The notes below the pieces were generated by a model. It was not told where the DNA came from, searched no databases, and saw only the letters and a program-made list of their open reading frames with translations. The position numbers and the translations under genes are program-made. Positions 34,302 through 43,508 of a stretch of DNA of 64,000 nucleotides are shown in pieces. Within the stretch, counting starts at the first letter, position 1; the number at the start of each line of letters is the position of its first letter. This DNA comes from Schleiferilactobacillus perolens DSM 12744 (GTDB lineage: Bacteria; Bacillota; Bacilli; Lactobacillales; Lactobacillaceae), in contig NZ_AZEC01000013.1 of the NCBI RefSeq assembly GCF_001435585.1, positions 22,325 to 86,324 of the forward strand, read 5' to 3'.

Positions 34302-36170
34302 TCAATCATCAATGATGATGACATCCTGACGCAGACCAATCTGGAAGCGCAGAATCATGGCAATGTTCAGTGCCAGGGTAATCAAGAGCATAATCCATAA
34401 ATCACTCGTAATGCTTTGGTGGGTGGAAATCACCGCCCGTAAAGCGTTGATTAGATATGTCATCGGCAGCCAGGCGTTCAGAGACTGAGCAAAGTGGTTC
34501 ACCAGGAAGGTGGGATACAAACCACCCGACGAGGCGAGCTGCAAAACCAAGACAATGGACACCAGCCAAGTCCCAAAGCCGCCGAGCATTAGGCGTAGAC
34601 AAAAGATTAATGAGACAAACAGCCATGACCCCAATAAAATGACCAGGAAGAACAGGCCGTGATTGCCTACTTGCAAATGGTTGCCCTGCATCAGGGAACC
34701 GTAGAGCAGTGCTGCTTGCAGCAAACCCACCAGGCCGACGACAGAGGCTTTGCTGCCCCACCAGGTCAAGGCGTGTTTTGGTTTTTGATGGGGTAGGAAG
34801 GCTTCGTACATGGTGCCTAACGCAATGCCGCCCACGTAGAGGCCGATGGCAATAGCAAAGGGAGCCATGCCTGTGCCGTTATTAGGAATCTTAGCAATGT
34901 CGCTGGTCACTTCTTTAACCGGGGCGGCCATGGCCTGGGCGTTGGCTGAGGCTGTGTGAATGATCTGCAACTTTTGCGCACCCGTTGCTAAACTGGCGGC
35001 TAATGTTTGAGAGCCCGCCAATATTTTTTGGGTTCCTTGGGTTAAGCTGTCGGTCCCTGTGGTCAGTTTAGCCGTCCCCGCTTGCAGGGCGGGTAAGTTG
35101 GCCAACATAGTCTGCAAACCGGTACCAATTTGGTGATTGGCAGCGGTGAGAGATTGGGTCCCTTGGCCAAGATCCGTCAATCCTTGCTGCACCCGTTGAC
35201 TACCGCCAGCCAGCGCCTGGGTACCAGCCACACTAGTTGTACTGCCAGCCGTGACACTTTGCAGGCCACTAATCAGTGCGTTCATTTCCTTTACTAAAGC
35301 CACTTGATCGGGATGCGCAGCCGTCAGCTGTTTCTGAATCGCCCCCGCCAGGGCCGTCAATTTCGTTGTTCCAGCGGTCAGTTGGGGAGAACGACGGGCT
35401 AGTTGTGCGAGTCCAGTCGTAATTTGCTGCATGGCGGTTTGCAGACTTTGATCACCGGTGCCGAGTTTGGTGAAACCTGTCCCCATGGCCTGATTGCCGG
35501 CCGCCAGCTTCTGATTACCAGCGATGACAGTGTTAATCCCTGTGATCATGGCTTGTAGCCCGTTGTGCAACTGGGTTTCACCGGTGAGCAGATTAGTCGA
35601 CCCCTGGGCTAAGGCAGCACCGCCCGTTGCGGCTTGGTGCATGCCCGTTCCGGCACTGCCCACTGCTTTCAATACAATACCAGCGTACAACTTGGTTACC
35701 TGCGTGGAGACCTTACCCTTGATCGCCGTCGCCGCACCGCTGGTCATCTTGGACACGATGAAATTTTGGCCTGAATTGAACCGGAAATACAGTGGCATGG
35801 TTTTGGGATGTGCCCCTAAGATTGTGGTGGCATCTTTGGAGAAATGCTTCGGCACCGTCAGCACCATATAATAGTGCCCGGCCTTTAACTGGTGGGCTGC
35901 CTTTGCCGCGGATACATGATGAAAGTCCAGAGAGTCAGAATGGACCAGATTCCTCGTCAGGTTTTGACCAATAGCGATGTGTTTACCCTGGTAGTTCACT
36001 GGTTGGTCGTGGTTAACAATAGCCACAGGCAAATCGGCCATTTTGCCATACGTATTCCACATCGAGGATAGATAGATGAAACAGTAGATGGCCGGAATCA
36101 TGGCAATCGCCACGAGGACGACCAGCACCATTTTGTGGGTGATCAGATATTTCCATTCACTCTTCAACAT
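34302..36170 (-). CDS. YhgE/Pip domain membrane protein
   Basis: 622 residues. N-terminal helix (about 12-32), extracellular region with PVAIVNHD typical of YhgE, a long central tract of repeated alanine/glycine heptads (AAGNQAMGTGFTKLGTGDQSLQ and similar, about 200-400) predicted as a rod, and five C-terminal helices of ABC-2 type. Phage infection protein/EsaA relatives; family members take part in secretion or serve as phage receptors. RBS AAAGGCGG. Confidence 0.9.
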   Translation of the reverse strand: MLKSEWKYLITHKMVLVVLVAIAMIPAIYCFIYLSSMWNTYGKMADLPVAIVNHDQPVNYQGKHIAIGQNLTRNLVHSDSLDFHHVSAAKAAHQLKAGHYYMVLTVPKHFSKDATTILGAHPKTMPLYFRFNSGQNFIVSKMTSGAATAIKGKVSTQVTKLYAGIVLKAVGSAGTGMHQAATGGAALAQGSTNLLTGETQLHNGLQAMITGINTVIAGNQKLAAGNQAMGTGFTKLGTGDQSLQTAMQQITTGLAQLARRSPQLTAGTTKLTALAGAIQKQLTAAHPDQVALVKEMNALISGLQSVTAGSTTSVAGTQALAGGSQRVQQGLTDLGQGTQSLTAANHQIGTGLQTMLANLPALQAGTAKLTTGTDSLTQGTQKILAGSQTLAASLATGAQKLQIIHTASANAQAMAAPVKEVTSDIAKIPNNGTGMAPFAIAIGLYVGGIALGTMYEAFLPHQKPKHALTWWGSKASVVGLVGLLQAALLYGSLMQGNHLQVGNHGLFFLVILLGSWLFVSLIFCLRLMLGGFGTWLVSIVLVLQLASSGGLYPTFLVNHFAQSLNAWLPMTYLINALRAVISTHQSITSDLWIMLLITLALNIAMILRFQIGLRQDVIIIDD

Positions 36171-36429
36171 TTTGATTACCGCCTTTCAAATTGACGCATT
36201 GTTCATTTGCAAGAATAGGCGGGTTGCGTTGAGAGAACAATGGACAATTGAGGCGAGACTGTGCAGTTGAAAGGGGGATTGTTGAGCGATTTTTGAACTT
36301 GAAGAGATGTGGTGCAGTCAATAGGTCAGTAGACACATGGTGCTTGGTGTGCATTTAGAAATTTTTCTAAATATAAGAAAAGAGCCATGCCTAGCAGCAC
36401 AGCTCTTGGTCAGTATCTAGAACAATCAA
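36171..36429. other. Intergenic region between gap and yhgE
   Basis: 259 bp; no gene seen. It holds the terminator of gap (36379-36408) and the presumed promoter of the yhgE operon on the minus strand. Confidence 0.4.
36379..36408 (-). terminator. Possible terminator of gap
   Basis: AAGAGC/GCTCTT six-base stem with a partly paired loop, followed on the minus strand by TTCTTATATTT. Weak. Confidence 0.4.
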
Positions 36430-37452
36430 TTACAGACGGGCAAACTTCAGCAGCGTCCGAATCATTTGGCAGGTAAAGCCGTACTCGTTATCATACCAAG
36501 CCACCGTCTTCACCAGTTGCTGATCTCCAGCCGTGACGATGCTGGTTTGCGTGGGATCGAAAATCGATCCATATGTGGTATTGATCACATCGCTGGAGAC
36601 AATTTCATCCGCATTCCAGCCGAAACTGGGATTGTTCTCCGTGTAAGGACGGATCGCCGCATTGACTTGGTCAGCGGTCAGTGCCGGCGTGTGCAGCATG
36701 GTCACCAGTTCGGTCAAAGAACCGTCTGCGACAGGAACCCGTTGGGCGTGGCCCTGTAATTTGCCATTGAGTTGGGGCAGGACTAAGCCGATCGCTTTAG
36801 CCGCGCCGGAAGAGTGGGGAATGGTGTTTACGGCCGCCGAGCGGGCCGCCCGCAAGTTTCCGCCGCGCACTGGCCCATCCAGCAGCATTTGGGTAGATGT
36901 GTAGGCGTGGACGGTGGTCATGGTCCCGGCGATGATACCAAATTCCTTGTCCAAGGCGGCGGCCATCGGCGCCAAGCAATTCGTGGTGCAGGAACCTGCG
37001 GACACGATCGTATCATCGGCGGTGAGGATATTGTCGTTCACGTGATAAACGATAGTCTTCAGATCATTTCCCGCGGGTGCTGAAATCAAAACTCGTTTGA
37101 CGCCGGCTTGCAAATGTGCCTGGGCTTTGGTTTTCGAGGTATAAAAGCCGGTGCATTCTAACACGAAATCCACACCGTCATTTTTCACCCAAGGCAAGCG
37201 CGCTGCATCCGGTTCAGCATATACCGTAAAGGATTGGCCACCCACAATCAAAGCGTGATCCGTGGCACTCACTTCTTCAGGTAAAACACCATGGGTCGAA
37301 TCGTATTTCAACAAATGTGCCAACATTGCCGGCGAAGTGAGATCGTTAATCGCCACCACCTGAATATCGGTTTTCCCCTGTAGGGCTAAAATACGCCGAA
37401 ATGCGAGCCGCCCAATTCGTCCGAAACCATTAATACCAATTTTAACTGTCAT
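36430..37452 (-). CDS. gap: Type I glyceraldehyde-3-phosphate dehydrogenase
   Basis: 340 residues; glycolytic oxidation of glyceraldehyde-3-phosphate to 1,3-bisphosphoglycerate. NAD motif INGFGRIGR (8-16), catalytic SCTTNCLAP, and [12 protein letters not shown] near the end. RBS AGGAGGAAT. It stands alone, not in a gap-pgk-tpi cluster, so it may be a second paralogue; that needs the rest of the genome. Confidence 0.92.
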   Translation of the reverse strand: MTVKIGINGFGRIGRLAFRRILALQGKTDIQVVAINDLTSPAMLAHLLKYDSTHGVLPEEVSATDHALIVGGQSFTVYAEPDAARLPWVKNDGVDFVLECTGFYTSKTKAQAHLQAGVKRVLISAPAGNDLKTIVYHVNDNILTADDTIVSAGSCTTNCLAPMAAALDKEFGIIAGTMTTVHAYTSTQMLLDGPVRGGNLRAARSAAVNTIPHSSGAAKAIGLVLPQLNGKLQGHAQRVPVADGSLTELVTMLHTPALTADQVNAAIRPYTENNPSFGWNADEIVSSDVINTTYGSIFDPTQTSIVTAGDQQLVKTVAWYDNEYGFTCQMIRTLLKFARL

Positions 37453-37536
37453 CCAGTATTCCTCCTAGTCGTGATATACTAATTTCAATCAACAAGGTGA
37501 GTATGACCGCTTTAGCGAACGGGAAGAAGAGGCGGT

Positions 37537-37550
37537 TTATCCTAGGATAA
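37537..37550. promoter_or_regulatory. Perfect palindrome upstream of the XRE regulator
   Basis: TTATCCTAGGATAA, a 14-bp perfect palindrome 26 bp before the regulator start and 85 bp from gap. A likely operator, perhaps for autoregulation. Confidence 0.5.
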
Positions 37551-37575
37551 GGTATCCCGGTTTGGAGGAGTCCGT

Positions 37576-38376
37576 ATGAACGAAAAAGTACTCGGCCATT
37601 TTTTGCGGTATAAACGGTTAACGGCGAACCCGGCCGCTTTTGGTATCGTGCGGGGACCGCATCGGCGTACCAGCGGGCTGCGACGGGAAGAAGTGGCCGA
37701 GCGGGCGCATGTCAGTGTGGATTGGTATGCCCGGATTGAGCAGGGCCGGCGAGACAGCAATCCATCTCCAGAAGTGTTGGCTGCTCTGGGACAAGCCCTC
37801 CAGCTCAAACCGGCCGAGCTGAATTATGCGTTTAATTTAATTGGTCAACGACCCACAACGCCGTCGGAGCTGGGTATCAGTGACGGGCTTAAAGGCTTCT
37901 TACAAGCCCAGGGGCGGCATCCTGCTTATATCATGGATCGAAACTTTACGCTCGTGGCATGGAATGACGCTTATACGCAAATTTATGGCGATCGGACCGG
38001 TCAAAGCACACTGCGCCGCAATGCCGTGTGGCGCGTCTTTCATGATCCATTTTTACGGACCCACGTGAATGACTGGCGGGAGATGGCCCATTGGCAAGTG
38101 GCCCGCTTTCGCCAAATTTACAGCACTGCGGCTGATTCGCCTTTTCTTTTTCAAGTCTTCACCGCGATCAAAGAAGATCCGGTTTTCCATGAAGCGTGGG
38201 ACCAATTGGCTGTGGCCGATCCCGATGAGCAATATTTCTTCGTGGACGCCCCAGATATTGGCGAACTCTATTTTGTCGAAACCACTTTGCAGACGACAAC
38301 CGGGACGTATTATGTCGCCATTCAAAATAGCGGTGATACGGACACCGAGAAAAAATTGACCCAGCAAGGAGACTAA
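37576..38376 (+). CDS. XRE-type regulator with MmyB-like ligand-binding domain
   Basis: 266 residues. N-terminal HTH (about 10-75, RRTSGLRREEVAERAHVSVDWYARIEQGR) and a C-terminal PAS-like MmyB/MLTR domain (about 105-255, AYIMDRNFTLVAWNDAYTQIYG). In actinobacteria this family controls biosynthetic genes and binds fatty acids; targets here unknown. RBS GGAGGAG. Three genes follow closely (GNAT, S66 peptidase, M50-like). Confidence 0.88.
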   Translation: MNEKVLGHFLRYKRLTANPAAFGIVRGPHRRTSGLRREEVAERAHVSVDWYARIEQGRRDSNPSPEVLAALGQALQLKPAELNYAFNLIGQRPTTPSELGISDGLKGFLQAQGRHPAYIMDRNFTLVAWNDAYTQIYGDRTGQSTLRRNAVWRVFHDPFLRTHVNDWREMAHWQVARFRQIYSTAADSPFLFQVFTAIKEDPVFHEAWDQLAVADPDEQYFFVDAPDIGELYFVETTLQTTTGTYYVAIQNSGDTDTEKKLTQQGD

Positions 38377-38378
38377 CC

Positions 38379-38894
38379 ATGACAGTGACGATTCGACCTT
38401 TACAAGAGACTGATATTCCCCCACTTTGGCAAATTGCGTACGGCCAAGCCCATGAAGAATGGCAGAATTGGAACGGGCCGTATTTCCACGACAAACCGAT
38501 GACGGAAGAAGAAATGCGGGCCTGGGCGGGGGATCACTTCAAAAATGGCATCTTTGTAAATGGCCAGCCAGTTGGGGCGGTGTTTGCCTACTACGAGGAC
38601 GGCCAAATGAAACGCTGGCTGGACATCGGCATCGTCATTTATGCAGATGATGAGTGGGGCCAGGGTATTGGTACGACGGCTCTACGGTTGTGGCTGACGA
38701 AAGTATTCAGCATGACCGACTTGCCCCATATCGGGCTGACGACTTGGTCCGGAAATCAGCGGATGATGCGGTCGGCGGAAAAATTGGGGATGCAAAAAGA
38801 AGCCCAAGTGCGGCAAGTCCGTTACTGGCAGAACCGGTACTGGGATTCGGTCAAATATGGGATATTGCGTGAAGAATGGGAACATCAACAATAA
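38379..38894 (+). CDS. GNAT family N-acetyltransferase (RimJ/RimL type)
   Basis: 171 residues, 2 bp after the regulator stop. The acetyl-CoA loop DEWGQGIGTTALRLWL and the later GLTTWSGNQRMMRSAEKLGMQKEA block place it in the RimJ/RimL-like subgroup. Acceptor unknown. Confidence 0.88.
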   Translation: MTVTIRPLQETDIPPLWQIAYGQAHEEWQNWNGPYFHDKPMTEEEMRAWAGDHFKNGIFVNGQPVGAVFAYYEDGQMKRWLDIGIVIYADDEWGQGIGTTALRLWLTKVFSMTDLPHIGLTTWSGNQRMMRSAEKLGMQKEAQVRQVRYWQNRYWDSVKYGILREEWEHQQ

Positions 38895-38912
38895 GACGAG
38901 GAGGATATTGCC

Positions 38913-40001
38913 ATGTTAAACAAACCCCAACAATTACACCGCGGCGATCAAGTTGCCATTGTCAGTCTTTCCAGCGGCATTTTAGGCGAACCCTTCGCCG
39001 CCCATCAGCGCCGCTTAGCCGAGCACCGAATGCAAGAGTTTGGCTTGACCCCGGTTTACATGCCCAACGCCCTGCGCGGTTTGGACTATTTGGCCGCTCA
39101 TCCAGAGGCTCGGGCCGCAGATCTGAAGACGGCGTTTTTAGATCCAACCATTAAGGGAGTTTTCTGCACCATTGGCGGTGATGATACGTATCGGTTGCTG
39201 CCGTATTTGTTAATGGATGATGAATTTATCCAGGCGGTTCAAAACCATCCAAAACTGTTCTCGGGTTTTTCAGATACGACGATCAATCATTTGATGTTCT
39301 ACAAATTGGGGATGCAAAGTTTCTACGGTCCTAACGTTCTGAATGACTGGGCCGAACTGGGACCGACTTTGCTGCCGTACACAAAACAAACGTTGGAACA
39401 TTATTTTGCTAATCCGGCTAGGACGGTGATCCCTGCCAGTGGGGTCTGGTACGAAGAACGAACCGACTTTTCTCAGGCGGCGGTGGGCACACCGCGGATT
39501 AGTCATCCAGAAACCCGTGGTTATGAAGTGCTGCGGGGCAGCGGCCAGGTACAGGGCCGGTTACTGGGCGGCTGCTTGGATAGTTTGAATGATATCTTAA
39601 CCACCATGCGCTACCCCGATGAAGCCCGGACCATTGCGGCGTACGAAATTTTCCCTGATGTCCATGCGTGGCAGGACAAGATTCTATTTATTGAAACAAG
39701 TGAAGAGCGCCCAGCCCCCACACTGTATCACCAGATGCTGGCCAAGTTGGCTGAACAGGGCGTGTTGGCGGCTGTGGCAGGAATTATTGCCGGGAAACCC
39801 CAGAACGAAGTGTTTTATACGGAGTACAAAAAGATCTTGTACGATGTCACAGCGCCGTACGAGACCCCGATTTTGTTTAACGTGAACTTTGGCCATGCTT
39901 ATCCCCGGACCGCTTTACCGTATGGGGCAATGGCGAAAATTGATTTGGATCAGCGCCAGTTGAGTGTTGAAGAGCCGTTTTTCAAGGGAAACACGATATG
40001 A
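38913..40001 (+). CDS. S66 family LD-carboxypeptidase/MccF-like protein
   Basis: 362 residues, in the S66 peptidase family (LD-carboxypeptidases trimming peptidoglycan tetrapeptides, and MccF microcin-immunity enzymes). The signature FCTIGGDDTYRLLPYL and FSGFSDTTINHLMFYKLG are clear. In the well-studied enzymes the nucleophile Ser follows GGxx; here the position reads Thr (GGDDT), so activity may differ. RBS GAGGAGG. The stop overlaps the next start (ATGA). Confidence 0.87.
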   Translation: MLNKPQQLHRGDQVAIVSLSSGILGEPFAAHQRRLAEHRMQEFGLTPVYMPNALRGLDYLAAHPEARAADLKTAFLDPTIKGVFCTIGGDDTYRLLPYLLMDDEFIQAVQNHPKLFSGFSDTTINHLMFYKLGMQSFYGPNVLNDWAELGPTLLPYTKQTLEHYFANPARTVIPASGVWYEERTDFSQAAVGTPRISHPETRGYEVLRGSGQVQGRLLGGCLDSLNDILTTMRYPDEARTIAAYEIFPDVHAWQDKILFIETSEERPAPTLYHQMLAKLAEQGVLAAVAGIIAGKPQNEVFYTEYKKILYDVTAPYETPILFNVNFGHAYPRTALPYGAMAKIDLDQRQLSVEEPFFKGNTI

Positions 40002-41032
40002 AAGAACTGATTGATACTGCGACTGGGTCAGGAATCAACACGATCATGGCGGCCATGACAGGTCGTCCATCTTGGGCCACATACGCGCTTTTGTTTATTG
40101 TTTTTGTCGGCACTATTCCGATCCAAATAGTAGTCCATGAAGCGGGGCACGTCATATTTGGTTGGCTGACGGGGTACCGGTTGGTCAGCATCCGTCTGGG
40201 CAGTCTTGTTTATTTCAAAACAGACGCGGGGTGGCGCTTTGGCCGGCAGAAAATCGCCGGTACTGGCGGTCAGGCCCTGATGCGGCCGCCAGACAAAAGC
40301 CCTTTACCCTACCGGTTATATTTATGCGGCGGGCTTTTGAGCAATGGCGTTTTCACGATTATCGGTGGCATCGCACTTTCTCCCTGGCGGGTAATGGCGA
40401 TATGGTGGGTGCTTGCCAGTGTTGCACTGATTTTGATGAATGGCATTCCGGCAGGCTTCAATGATGCCCAGGCATTGCGCATTGTTCACCGTGAACCCGG
40501 GAATCAGCAACTGCTGGCGATTCAGTTGACGGCTAATGCGTTACTGATGGCAGGCTATCGGTATGCTGATTTACCGAAAACATTATATAGACCGGTGAGG
40601 ACGAAACAGCGGACATATTTTAATGATTTCCAACTCTTCCTGGAAGCCGCGTACGATCAAGAAATGGGAAATTACGCACAGGCGGCAGAAATCCTTCAGA
40701 CTGCTTTTGAGGATGATCAAGAAATGGTGCCGATCTACGCCGCCGAATTGAAGCAGCAATTACTATTGATGCTATTGCTGAGTGATCCGCAAAACTCACT
40801 CATCCCCGAACTTTGGGCGGATGTCTCACAACAAGCTGGCGCACACCAGCGCCAACGGCTGATTATTCAGGCAGTCTACGCGTGGTATATCAATCATGAT
40901 GGCGACCAAGCCAAAGAGGCACTCGCCAAGGCCCAAAAATTACCGGCGGAACCAATCCGGGCGGATCAGGAAATCTTTACGCGGTTTAATGAGCAATTAA
41001 CCGCGGATATTAACAAAGAAACGACAGCGTGA
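39998..41032 (+). CDS. M50-like HExxH membrane protease with C-terminal helical repeats
   Basis: 344 residues. The zinc motif HEAGH sits near residue 47 at the end of helix 1, and a second membrane part (about 100-165) includes NGIPAGFND, whose Asp could be the third ligand. The remaining ~175 residues are helical, TPR-like and cytosolic. Cleaved substrate unknown. Translationally coupled to the S66 gene. Confidence 0.75.
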   Translation: MKELIDTATGSGINTIMAAMTGRPSWATYALLFIVFVGTIPIQIVVHEAGHVIFGWLTGYRLVSIRLGSLVYFKTDAGWRFGRQKIAGTGGQALMRPPDKSPLPYRLYLCGGLLSNGVFTIIGGIALSPWRVMAIWWVLASVALILMNGIPAGFNDAQALRIVHREPGNQQLLAIQLTANALLMAGYRYADLPKTLYRPVRTKQRTYFNDFQLFLEAAYDQEMGNYAQAAEILQTAFEDDQEMVPIYAAELKQQLLLMLLLSDPQNSLIPELWADVSQQAGAHQRQRLIIQAVYAWYINHDGDQAKEALAKAQKLPAEPIRADQEIFTRFNEQLTADINKETTA

Positions 41033-41046
41033 ACGCTTGGAGACCA

Positions 41047-41081
41047 CAAAAAAGCTGCCCAACCATATCGGCTGAACAGCT
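41047..41081 (-). terminator. Terminator of efp
   Basis: On the minus strand AGCTG and following bases pair with GCAGCT across a short loop (nine Watson-Crick plus G-U pairs), followed by TTTTTTG. Confidence 0.7.
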
Positions 41082-41094
41082 GTCATCTCTAAAA

Positions 41095-41658
41095 TTAGTT
41101 TTGAGCCCGAGACTTGTATTCGCCATTGGCGGTATTGATCGTCAAGGTTTCACCAGTCTGAATGAAGTCGGGGACTTGGACAACCAAGCCAGTTTCCATT
41201 GTCGCCGGCTTGCCGCCGCTAGCCGCCGTGGCGCCTTTGATCCCCGGCGTGGTCTCAGTGACCTTCAAATCCACCGTACTCGGCAGATCCAGGCTGATCA
41301 ATTCGCCCTCGAAGAATTCCAATTGCACCTGCATGTTGGGTACCAGGTATTTCACTTCTTCAGAAATGTGATCGAGGGGTAATTCGTATTGATCATACGT
41401 ATCGGTATCCATGAAGTAAGCCGTTTGGTCTTGGGTATACAGATATTGGGCGTTTTTGTGGTCCATTTCTGCTAAGTCCACTTTTTCCGTCGGCCGCATG
41501 GTGGTTTGCACAATGGCGCCAGTGCGCACGTCATTCAAGCGCATCTGCATGACCGTGTTACCTTTACCTGGCTTATGGTGGTTCGTTTCCAATACTTTGA
41601 TCAGTTTGCCGTCTTTTTGAAAAACATTGCCGGCCTTTAAATTAATTGCGTCTGTCAT
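41095..41658 (-). CDS. efp: Elongation factor P
   Basis: 187 residues from the ATG at 41658 (AAAGGAG upstream). EF-P binds between the ribosomal P and E sites and relieves stalling at polyproline. Three beta-barrel domains; the modification loop HHKPGKGNT (about 28-36) carries the conserved Lys, and the C-terminal part keeps LDLPSTVDLKVTETTPGIKG. Confidence 0.94.
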   Translation of the reverse strand: MTDAINLKAGNVFQKDGKLIKVLETNHHKPGKGNTVMQMRLNDVRTGAIVQTTMRPTEKVDLAEMDHKNAQYLYTQDQTAYFMDTDTYDQYELPLDHISEEVKYLVPNMQVQLEFFEGELISLDLPSTVDLKVTETTPGIKGATAASGGKPATMETGLVVQVPDFIQTGETLTINTANGEYKSRAQN

Positions 41659-41885
41659 TGTCTCGTTCTCCTTTAAATTGTTAAGTGCTCTTGAATGATT
41701 AAGCAATACCGAGAGGCGGGGCTAAGGACAGGGCAAAACCACGATGAACCATTGTGCATTGCCACCCGTCATTGTAGAATTTGTAACATAATAAGCCATT
41801 CAACTGTACCACGAAAACGCATTTTCAACAAAAATGGGAATTTGGCGGGCCAGAAGCAAACTAAACCGAAAAGCAGGCGATCCAT

Positions 41886-42344
41886 GTGAACCACGATATT
41901 CATCCCATGAGTCAAGAAGAAGCCAGGGCATACCTGAATTGGCAATACCCGGCACCTTATACTTTCTACAACATCCCAGCAGCGGACCAGGCGGAGGAGT
42001 TGCAAGCAATTTTTGCGGATAATCAGGATGATTACTTTGCAGTTTCTGATGAAGAACAAATGATCGGCATGTATGAGTATTCGTTCCCGGACGGCATGAT
42101 GGAATTTGGTCTCGGATTACGACCAGAGCTAACTGGCCACGGCCGGGGCTTGCAGTTTGCCCAGGCGGGTCTCGACTTTGGGCGTAAACATTATGCATAC
42201 CGTGGGCCGATTACGTTGTTGGTGGCCGACTTTAATCAGCGTGCGCGGCATCTCTACGGTCAATTGGGATTTGTCGAAGTCGGGCAAGAACAAGCAGATG
42301 CGTATGGCACGCCGGTGACGTTTGTGCGCATGCAGCTGGGGTGA
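41886..42344 (+). CDS. GNAT family N-acetyltransferase
   Basis: 152 residues. Acetyl-CoA-binding region GLRPELTGHGRGLQFAQAGLDF (GHGRGL loop) and the C-terminal ARHLYGQLGFVEVGQE are typical. Stand-alone; acceptor unknown. Confidence 0.85.
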   Translation: MNHDIHPMSQEEARAYLNWQYPAPYTFYNIPAADQAEELQAIFADNQDDYFAVSDEEQMIGMYEYSFPDGMMEFGLGLRPELTGHGRGLQFAQAGLDFGRKHYAYRGPITLLVADFNQRARHLYGQLGFVEVGQEQADAYGTPVTFVRMQLG

Positions 42345-42365
42345 CAACATGTAAGAAACAAGAAA

Positions 42366-42401
42366 AAAGTCCCTCGGCCTGAGATAGATCGAGGGACTTT
42401 G
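42366..42401. terminator. Terminator between convergent genes
   Basis: AAAGTCCCTCG pairs perfectly with CGAGGGACTTT around a 13-nt loop; six T follow on the minus strand, so it serves mainly the aldo/keto reductase gene. Confidence 0.88.
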
Positions 42402-42407
42402 CGTATC

Positions 42408-43259
42408 CTACCGCATCGCCAATGGTTCTTTACGGGTCGGTGCAGGAAACTCTTTATCGAGTAAAGCCAGATCCCCATCTGTTAACGTCACATCACCCGC
42501 GGCAATATTAGTCTTCATGTGTTCGGCATTACTGGTTTGCGGAATGGCGATGGTGTGGCCATCGCGAATTGCCCAGGCGAGAATCACTTGATAGGGCGAC
42601 ACATTGTGATGTGCGGCCACCTGGGCTAAGGCCGTATCACCTTGCATGGCCGAAGAACGGATATCCGCACCGGCGCCCACGGGTGAATAGGCGATCAGTG
42701 GAATATTATGTGCCCGTTGCCAGGGGAGCAAATCGTATTCGATGCCCCGTTCAGCGAGATTATATAAGTCCTCGTTGGCCACCGCGTTTTTGCCTTCAGG
42801 TAGCTGCCAAAGTTCTGTCATATCTGGCAGATCAAAGTTTGACACGCCCCAGGCCCGGATTTTACCGCTATCCTGCAGCCGTTGCAGCTCGCTGATCGTT
42901 TCAGCCAGAGGCACACCACCGCGCCAATGGTAGAGATACAAGTCTAAGTAATCGGTCTGCAGTCGTGCTAAGCTGGCCTCCAAACTTTTTTCCATCCGCT
43001 GCTTAGACGCGTTGTTGGGCAATACTTTTGAAATGAGAAAAATGTCGTCTCGGTGATAAGTTTGCAGTGCTTCGCCGACGAGAGCTTCGGAGTCACCAGA
43101 CCCATACATCTCAGCGGTATCTACTAACCGCGCCCCGGCATCAATACCGGCGCGAATCGCGGCGATTTCTTGGGGACGTTTATCCGGCATGCTGCCCATG
43201 TGCCAAGTACCAATACCAATGGCCGGCACCTGCCGCCCGGCAATTGTCACTAACTTCAT
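42408..43259 (-). CDS. Aldo/keto reductase
   Basis: 283 residues from the ATG at 43259 (GAAGGAG upstream). NADPH-dependent carbonyl reductase barrel with the catalytic Asp/Tyr (DTAEMYGSGDSEALVGEAL), Lys (FLISKVLP) and His (YLYHWRG) all in place. Physiological substrate unknown. Confidence 0.92.
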   Translation of the reverse strand: MKLVTIAGRQVPAIGIGTWHMGSMPDKRPQEIAAIRAGIDAGARLVDTAEMYGSGDSEALVGEALQTYHRDDIFLISKVLPNNASKQRMEKSLEASLARLQTDYLDLYLYHWRGGVPLAETISELQRLQDSGKIRAWGVSNFDLPDMTELWQLPEGKNAVANEDLYNLAERGIEYDLLPWQRAHNIPLIAYSPVGAGADIRSSAMQGDTALAQVAAHHNVSPYQVILAWAIRDGHTIAIPQTSNAEHMKTNIAAGDVTLTDGDLALLDKEFPAPTRKEPLAMR

Positions 43260-43508
43260 TTTGGCATCTCCTTCGTTATTGAAACAATCCACACGTTTAA
43301 TTTTAGGTTAGGTATGTGGTGGATACAAGAAGGGGCTTTGATAAGCTAGTTTCAAGAAATCGCACCGATTGCTTGTGGACCAATTGGCTGAGCGGGTGGT
43401 GGGATTAATATTCTAAGACCATCCGCCAATGTTAATAGAGATCTGAGACACAAAAAAACATCGATCTATTAGACCGACGTTTTTCAAAGTTAGCTGGCTC
43501 AATCAGAT

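Noticed and set aside
34302..36170. Glycine/alanine repeats of the YhgE gene as a DNA repeat array
   Set aside because: The periodicity is at protein level (heptad-like coil) with varied codons, normal for the family.
41029..41382. Plus-strand ORF after the M50-like gene
   Set aside because: Antisense to efp and runs through its terminator.
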